6,172 bases of DNA. It comes from Bacillota bacterium. Its GTDB lineage: Bacteria > Bacillota > Bacilli > Alicyclobacillales > SLC66. Where the stretch lies: the NCBI GenBank assembly GCA_021797415.1, contig JAJZZT010000157.1, positions 1 through 6,172 of the forward strand, given 5' to 3'. The notes beneath the pieces are model-generated. The model had not been told where the DNA came from. It did no database searches and saw nothing but the letters and a program-made list of their open reading frames with translations. Below, in pieces: positions 4,865-6,172 of this stretch. The position numbers were made by a program, and so were the translations under genes. Numbering within the stretch: the stretch's first letter is position 1; each line of letters begins with the position of its first letter.

Positions 4865-6172
4865 ATGGACGAAACCGCAGTAATTTTGGCAAGGGGTATT
4901 AGTAAACACTACAACAACGTGGTGGTGTTGAATGACTTCTCGCTCAAGATTGGACCGGGTGAGGTGCACGCGCTCATTGGTCACAATGGCGCGGGCAAAT
5001 CCACGGTGATTCGACTGCTGTCAGGATCTGAGCAGCCTTCTTCGGGGACCATGACCGTTTTGGGTGAGGACGTGCAATTAACCTCCCCGTCGTCAGCGCA
5101 GAGAAAGGGTATTTTTACTGTATATCAAGAGTTGCACTTAATTGATGAAATGACCGTCGCAGACAACATATTTTTGGGACGAGAATTGCATAGACGCGGA
5201 TTGGTGGATCGCAAAAAGATGAATTCGATCGCGGCAAAACTTTTGACGGAGCATCATGAACACCACATTGACGTTACGACAAAAGTGAAATACCTTTCCC
5301 ATGCGAAAAAGCAATTGATCGAAATCATCGGCGCATTAAATAATCACGCCAAGTTGATTCTTCTGGATGAACCCACAACGGCCCTTGAAACGGAAGAGAT
5401 CACGATTCTGCTTGACACAATCCGCAGGTTTACAGAGATGGGTGTATCATTTCTGTTTATAACCCATAAATTGGATGAAGCATTTACTATCGCAGATTAT
5501 GTCACGGTGTTGAGAAATGGACGCACCGTTTTACAGACAAGCATTAAAGAAGCAGACAGGGAGGAGGTTGTACGAGGCGTGGTGGGCAAAGATTTGACCA
5601 CATTTGCGAAAGCACCCATGAACGTGAGCTTCGCAGAGCCGGCGCTGGAGATTCACGACCTGAAGTCGGACGTTCTCGCAGGTGTGAACTTGAAGGTGCA
5701 CAAGGGTCAGGTGATCGGACTCTACGGTCTAGTGGGATCAGGCCGCACTGAGGTGTTGGAGACGATCTTTGGTGTGCGCCGGTTTACAACCGGCAACATG
5801 ACGCTGTTTGGCAGGCCGTACCGGCCGCGTTCACCGATTCAGGCGCTGCGGGCGGGTGTGCGATTATTGACCGAGGAACGCAAGAGTACCGGAATCATTC
5901 CTCAGATGGATTCACGCATGAATATGGCCCTATCCAGTCTCCACTCAATGCATAAGCACGGCTTCATCAAACGCCGCATGGTCATACAGGCGACAGACGA
6001 ATTCATCACTGCTTTATCGATTAAGGGAGATATGTCGCGACCGATCGCACGATTGAGCGGAGGAAATCAACAGAAGGTACTGCTGGCAAGATGGTTGATG
6101 CTAAGAGGAACGATTCTGTTGCTTGACGAACCCACCAAGGGCGTCGACATTGGAGTGAAAGCGGAAATTCAC
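4865..6172 (+). CDS. Sugar ABC transporter ATP-binding protein, RbsA/MglA-like double ATPase (3' end outside window)
   Basis: Energy-coupling subunit of a CUT2-type sugar importer, with two nucleotide-binding domains in one chain, acting on the cytoplasmic face of the membrane. The 436 codons in view have no stop; relatives are about 500 residues, so roughly 60-70 are missing at the right edge. Domain 1 has Walker A GHNGAGKST (39-47), Q-loop Gln88, signature LSHAKKQ (144-150), Walker B LILLDEP (164-170) and switch His201. Domain 2 has a degenerate Walker A, GLVGSGRTE (288-296, Arg in place of Lys, as usual in this class), a TEERKSTG segment (336-343), a consensus LSGGNQQ (397-403) and Walker B LLLDEPTKG (418-426). 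The start has GAGGTGG (4853-4859) five bases upstream. It follows the binding-protein gene by 122 bases; the permease is presumably downstream. Sampled G/C is lower than in the binding-protein gene. Confidence 0.93.
   Translation, partial: MDETAVILARGISKHYNNVVVLNDFSLKIGPGEVHALIGHNGAGKSTVIRLLSGSEQPSSGTMTVLGEDVQLTSPSSAQRKGIFTVYQELHLIDEMTVADNIFLGRELHRRGLVDRKKMNSIAAKLLTEHHEHHIDVTTKVKYLSHAKKQLIEIIGALNNHAKLILLDEPTTALETEEITILLDTIRRFTEMGVSFLFITHKLDEAFTIADYVTVLRNGRTVLQTSIKEADREEVVRGVVGKDLTTFAKAPMNVSFAEPALEIHDLKSDVLAGVNLKVHKGQVIGLYGLVGSGRTEVLETIFGVRRFTTGNMTLFGRPYRPRSPIQALRAGVRLLTEERKSTGIIPQMDSRMNMALSSLHSMHKHGFIKRRMVIQATDEFITALSIKGDMSRPIARLSGGNQQKVLLARWLMLRGTILLLDEPTKGVDIGVKAEIH

Noticed and set aside
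4851..4883. ATG at 4851 opening a 10-codon frame that overlaps the ATPase start
   Set aside because: Its bases include the ATPase ribosome site, no homolog is recognised and its own ribosome site (GGAG at 4844-4847) is very close. It could allow coupling but there is no support.
5778..5794. 7-bp perfect stem with TAC loop (GCCGGTT / AACCGGC) inside the ATPase gene
   Set aside because: It is short, lies within coding sequence and has no T run; a 7-bp arm pair is expected by chance in a window this size.
6154..6167. TGAAAGCG, a cre-like half near the right edge
   Set aside because: The right half lacks the conserved C near the end of the cre consensus, and it is deep in the ATPase coding region.

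Overview
The window most resembles a carbohydrate-use locus of a Gram-positive Firmicute. The grounds are a near-perfect CcpA-type cre site, sigma-A-like promoters, TTG/GTG starts with strong purine-rich Shine-Dalgarno sequences, and an ABC sugar importer beside a DeoR repressor. An Alicyclobacillus-like thermophile or acidophile would fit, but the genus is a guess.

Layout. Bases 1-418 (+) are the C-terminal half of a LysR-type regulator cut by the left edge; its stop lies inside a probable terminator hairpin. A short regulatory gap (419-570) leads into a PfkB-type 1-phosphofructokinase/tagatose-6-phosphate kinase-like gene (571-1515, +). This converges, across 54 bases, on a second and distinct PfkB sugar kinase (1570-2523, -). 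That kinase lies 51 bases downstream of a DeoR-family regulator (2575-3336, -), so regulator and kinase look like one minus-strand operon. A 400-base divergent control region (3337-3749) follows, with well-formed promoters in both directions, a cre site, TTGTTCG repeats, a palindrome and a tiny leader ORF. Rightward from it run a secreted RbsB-like sugar-binding protein (3750-4742, +) and, after an intercistronic hairpin, an RbsA/MglA-like double ATPase (4865 to the right edge, +, incomplete). The permease is not in the window.

How the genes may work together (inference). The binding protein and ATPase import an unphosphorylated sugar. The YdjH-like kinase phosphorylates it, and the LacC/FruK-like kinase could add a second phosphate before aldol cleavage. 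The DeoR protein, whose family usually senses phosphosugars, would control both divergent operons, with CcpA adding glucose repression on the transporter side. The sugar cannot be named from sequence.

No wholly new system is evident. The most notable details are: GAGE in place of the catalytic GAGD in the second kinase; a perfect 14-bp inverted repeat inside that same gene; an elaborate leader before the binding-protein gene; a binding protein with no lipobox cysteine and an altered sugar pocket; and an ATPase with one consensus and one degenerate nucleotide site. No tRNA, rRNA, CRISPR array, insertion sequence or origin was seen.
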